From contig CAJQSP010000024.1 of the NCBI GenBank assembly GCA_905614375.1, positions 1 through 7,587 on the forward strand: 7,587 nt of DNA, in the 5' to 3' direction. Source of the DNA: an uncultured Dehalococcoidales bacterium (lineage in GTDB: Bacteria > Chloroflexota > Dehalococcoidia > UBA1151 > UBA1328). The position numbers and the translations under genes are program-made. Under the pieces are notes generated by a model, which was given only the letters and a program-made list of their open reading frames with translations, made no database searches and was not told the DNA's origin. Each line of letters starts with the position of its first letter. Within the stretch, counting starts at the first letter, position 1. Below, one piece after another: positions 6,664-7,587 of the stretch.

Positions 6664-7587
6664 TCGCTATAGGAATCTCTGTACCGCGGTATCGAGGTGA
6701 CCTTTATGTCGTCACCATTCCAGACAATCAATCCCGTCGTTATGCCCTCAAAACGTCGTTGACCTCGATTTGTAGTCATCTTAACGTCAGTCGGCGTGTT
6801 CCCTTGAATACCAGCGATACAGAGATTCAGTTCCGGTATTGAGAGGAGCCATGCATCACCTGATCCGAACTCAAGCCGTGATTCGTCAATCTCTATTGGG
6901 CTCACATCGGAGTGCACAGCGATCTTTGAATCCAGCTTCGGAAAGCCCAAATCGCCTTTTTCCGTGAATCGACGTACCAACTCTCCCGAAACGAGGTTTA
7001 GCTCAAGTCCCAAAACCTGTCCAGAACGACTGTATTGAGTGGTAAGAACCCGTTGATTTTCAGTTCCGATTCCAGGCGACTCTCGTAGATCGGTGGCAGA
7101 ATCGCCGGTAGAGAACATTTCCATGAACTTAGCCGGCGCCTCCCACTCAGATCGCTCCACAACCTCTGAGTAAAAAGCGCAATATGGTAATCCTTGGAAA
7201 AATGCTCCAGGATTTGCAAGTTCCCAAAAGGTTTTTTCAGGCCCTGCATAGTTGTTAATATTCAGAGAGATCATCCCATCGCGTTCGACAAGTTCGATTT
7301 GAGGTCGTGAAGTAATCCCAAGATTGCTAAACCCAAGCACACGAACGCCTATCAGCAAGGATTCGGTTACAACAAAAACGTCTGATCCAATCGGAACATC
7401 GACCGGTAGATCGCTAACGAGATCGCTGTTCACATAGACGCCCTCGACAGATGCAGCGTCCGTCCAAACCACAGCGAGGTACGCCCGACTGTGAGATCGC
7501 TCGGCTCCGAGCATGTTCGACATCGCAATACCGATAGCCGATGAATCACGCTGGACTCCACGAAATTTGCCTTGATCAGGAAATACA
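6660..7587 (-). CDS. Unrecognised protein, 5' end beyond the window
   Basis: I do not recognise this protein. The frame stays open from the stop at 6660-6662 to the right edge, about 308 codons. The first ATG inside it (7521-7523) gives 287 aa, but at least 21 more codons without a stop continue upstream (reading GKFRGVQRDSSAIGIA just before that Met), so the true start probably lies outside. There is no obvious signal peptide or membrane helix in the visible part. It is rich in alternating hydrophobic/polar stretches such as GSDVFVVTESLLIGVRVLGF, with scattered Gly/Asp/Asn and few Cys, consistent with a beta-rich fold. A resemblance to the C-terminal beta domains of polysaccharide-lyase-like proteins is only an impression. 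It converges with smpB, sharing 4 nt, so it belongs to a separate transcript. That it is real coding sequence is supported by its length and by being the only long frame in the region. Confidence 0.65.
   Translation of the reverse strand, partial: VFPDQGKFRGVQRDSSAIGIAMSNMLGAERSHSRAYLAVVWTDAASVEGVYVNSDLVSDLPVDVPIGSDVFVVTESLLIGVRVLGFSNLGITSRPQIELVERDGMISLNINNYAGPEKTFWELANPGAFFQGLPYCAFYSEVVERSEWEAPAKFMEMFSTGDSATDLRESPGIGTENQRVLTTQYSRSGQVLGLELNLVSGELVRRFTEKGDLGFPKLDSKIAVHSDVSPIEIDESRLEFGSGDAWLLSIPELNLCIAGIQGNTPTDVKMTTNRGQRRFEGITTGLIVWNGDDIKVTSIPRYRDSYSD

Overview
The window is a gene-dense piece of a bacterial chromosome at roughly mid GC. It carries six recognisable housekeeping genes on the + strand: miaA, dapF, dapL, hflX, an S41 C-terminal processing protease and smpB. 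One unrecognised gene lies on the - strand and runs off the right edge. The combination of DapL-route lysine genes, HflX directly behind dapL, a ctpA-like lipoprotein protease and SmpB, together with protein-level details such as the MiaA GGSGQY motif, suggests a Chloroflexota of the Dehalococcoidia/SAR202 type. This is a judgement from sequence character. No rRNA or marker tree is available here, so the assignment is moderate at best. I see no mobile element, CRISPR array, tRNA or rRNA.

Layout: miaA fills 1-957. A 141-nt gap with a 9-bp inverted repeat and an abutting 10-bp palindrome leads to dapF (1099-1953). After another 144-nt gap comes dapL (2098-3264). hflX follows after 31 nt (start preferred at 3296, end 4486), so dapL and hflX are probably co-transcribed. 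The longest non-coding stretch is 282 nt (4487-4768). Its last 80 nt hold two consecutive perfect 7-bp dyads plus a third competing arm, just before the protease gene (4769-6082). A 113-nt gap with overlapping small dyads precedes smpB (6196-6663). smpB and the - strand gene (6660-7587, partial) converge with a 4-nt overlap of their 3' ends.

How the genes work together: DapL makes LL-diaminopimelate directly from tetrahydrodipicolinate, and DapF converts it to meso-diaminopimelate for lysine and, where present, peptidoglycan. MiaA (tRNA A37 prenylation), HflX (rescue of stalled ribosomes) and SmpB (trans-translation) are all translation-quality functions. Tail-specific S41 proteases are known in other bacteria to degrade ssrA-tagged exported proteins, so the cluster has a loose theme of translation fidelity and rescue.

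The most notable observation is that both catalytic cysteines of the DapF family are serines here (Ser72 and Ser228), while the surrounding active-site motifs are intact. Also worth a look are the dyad array in front of the protease gene, the unidentified convergent gene, and a strong excess of GATC/CGATCG words by hand count.
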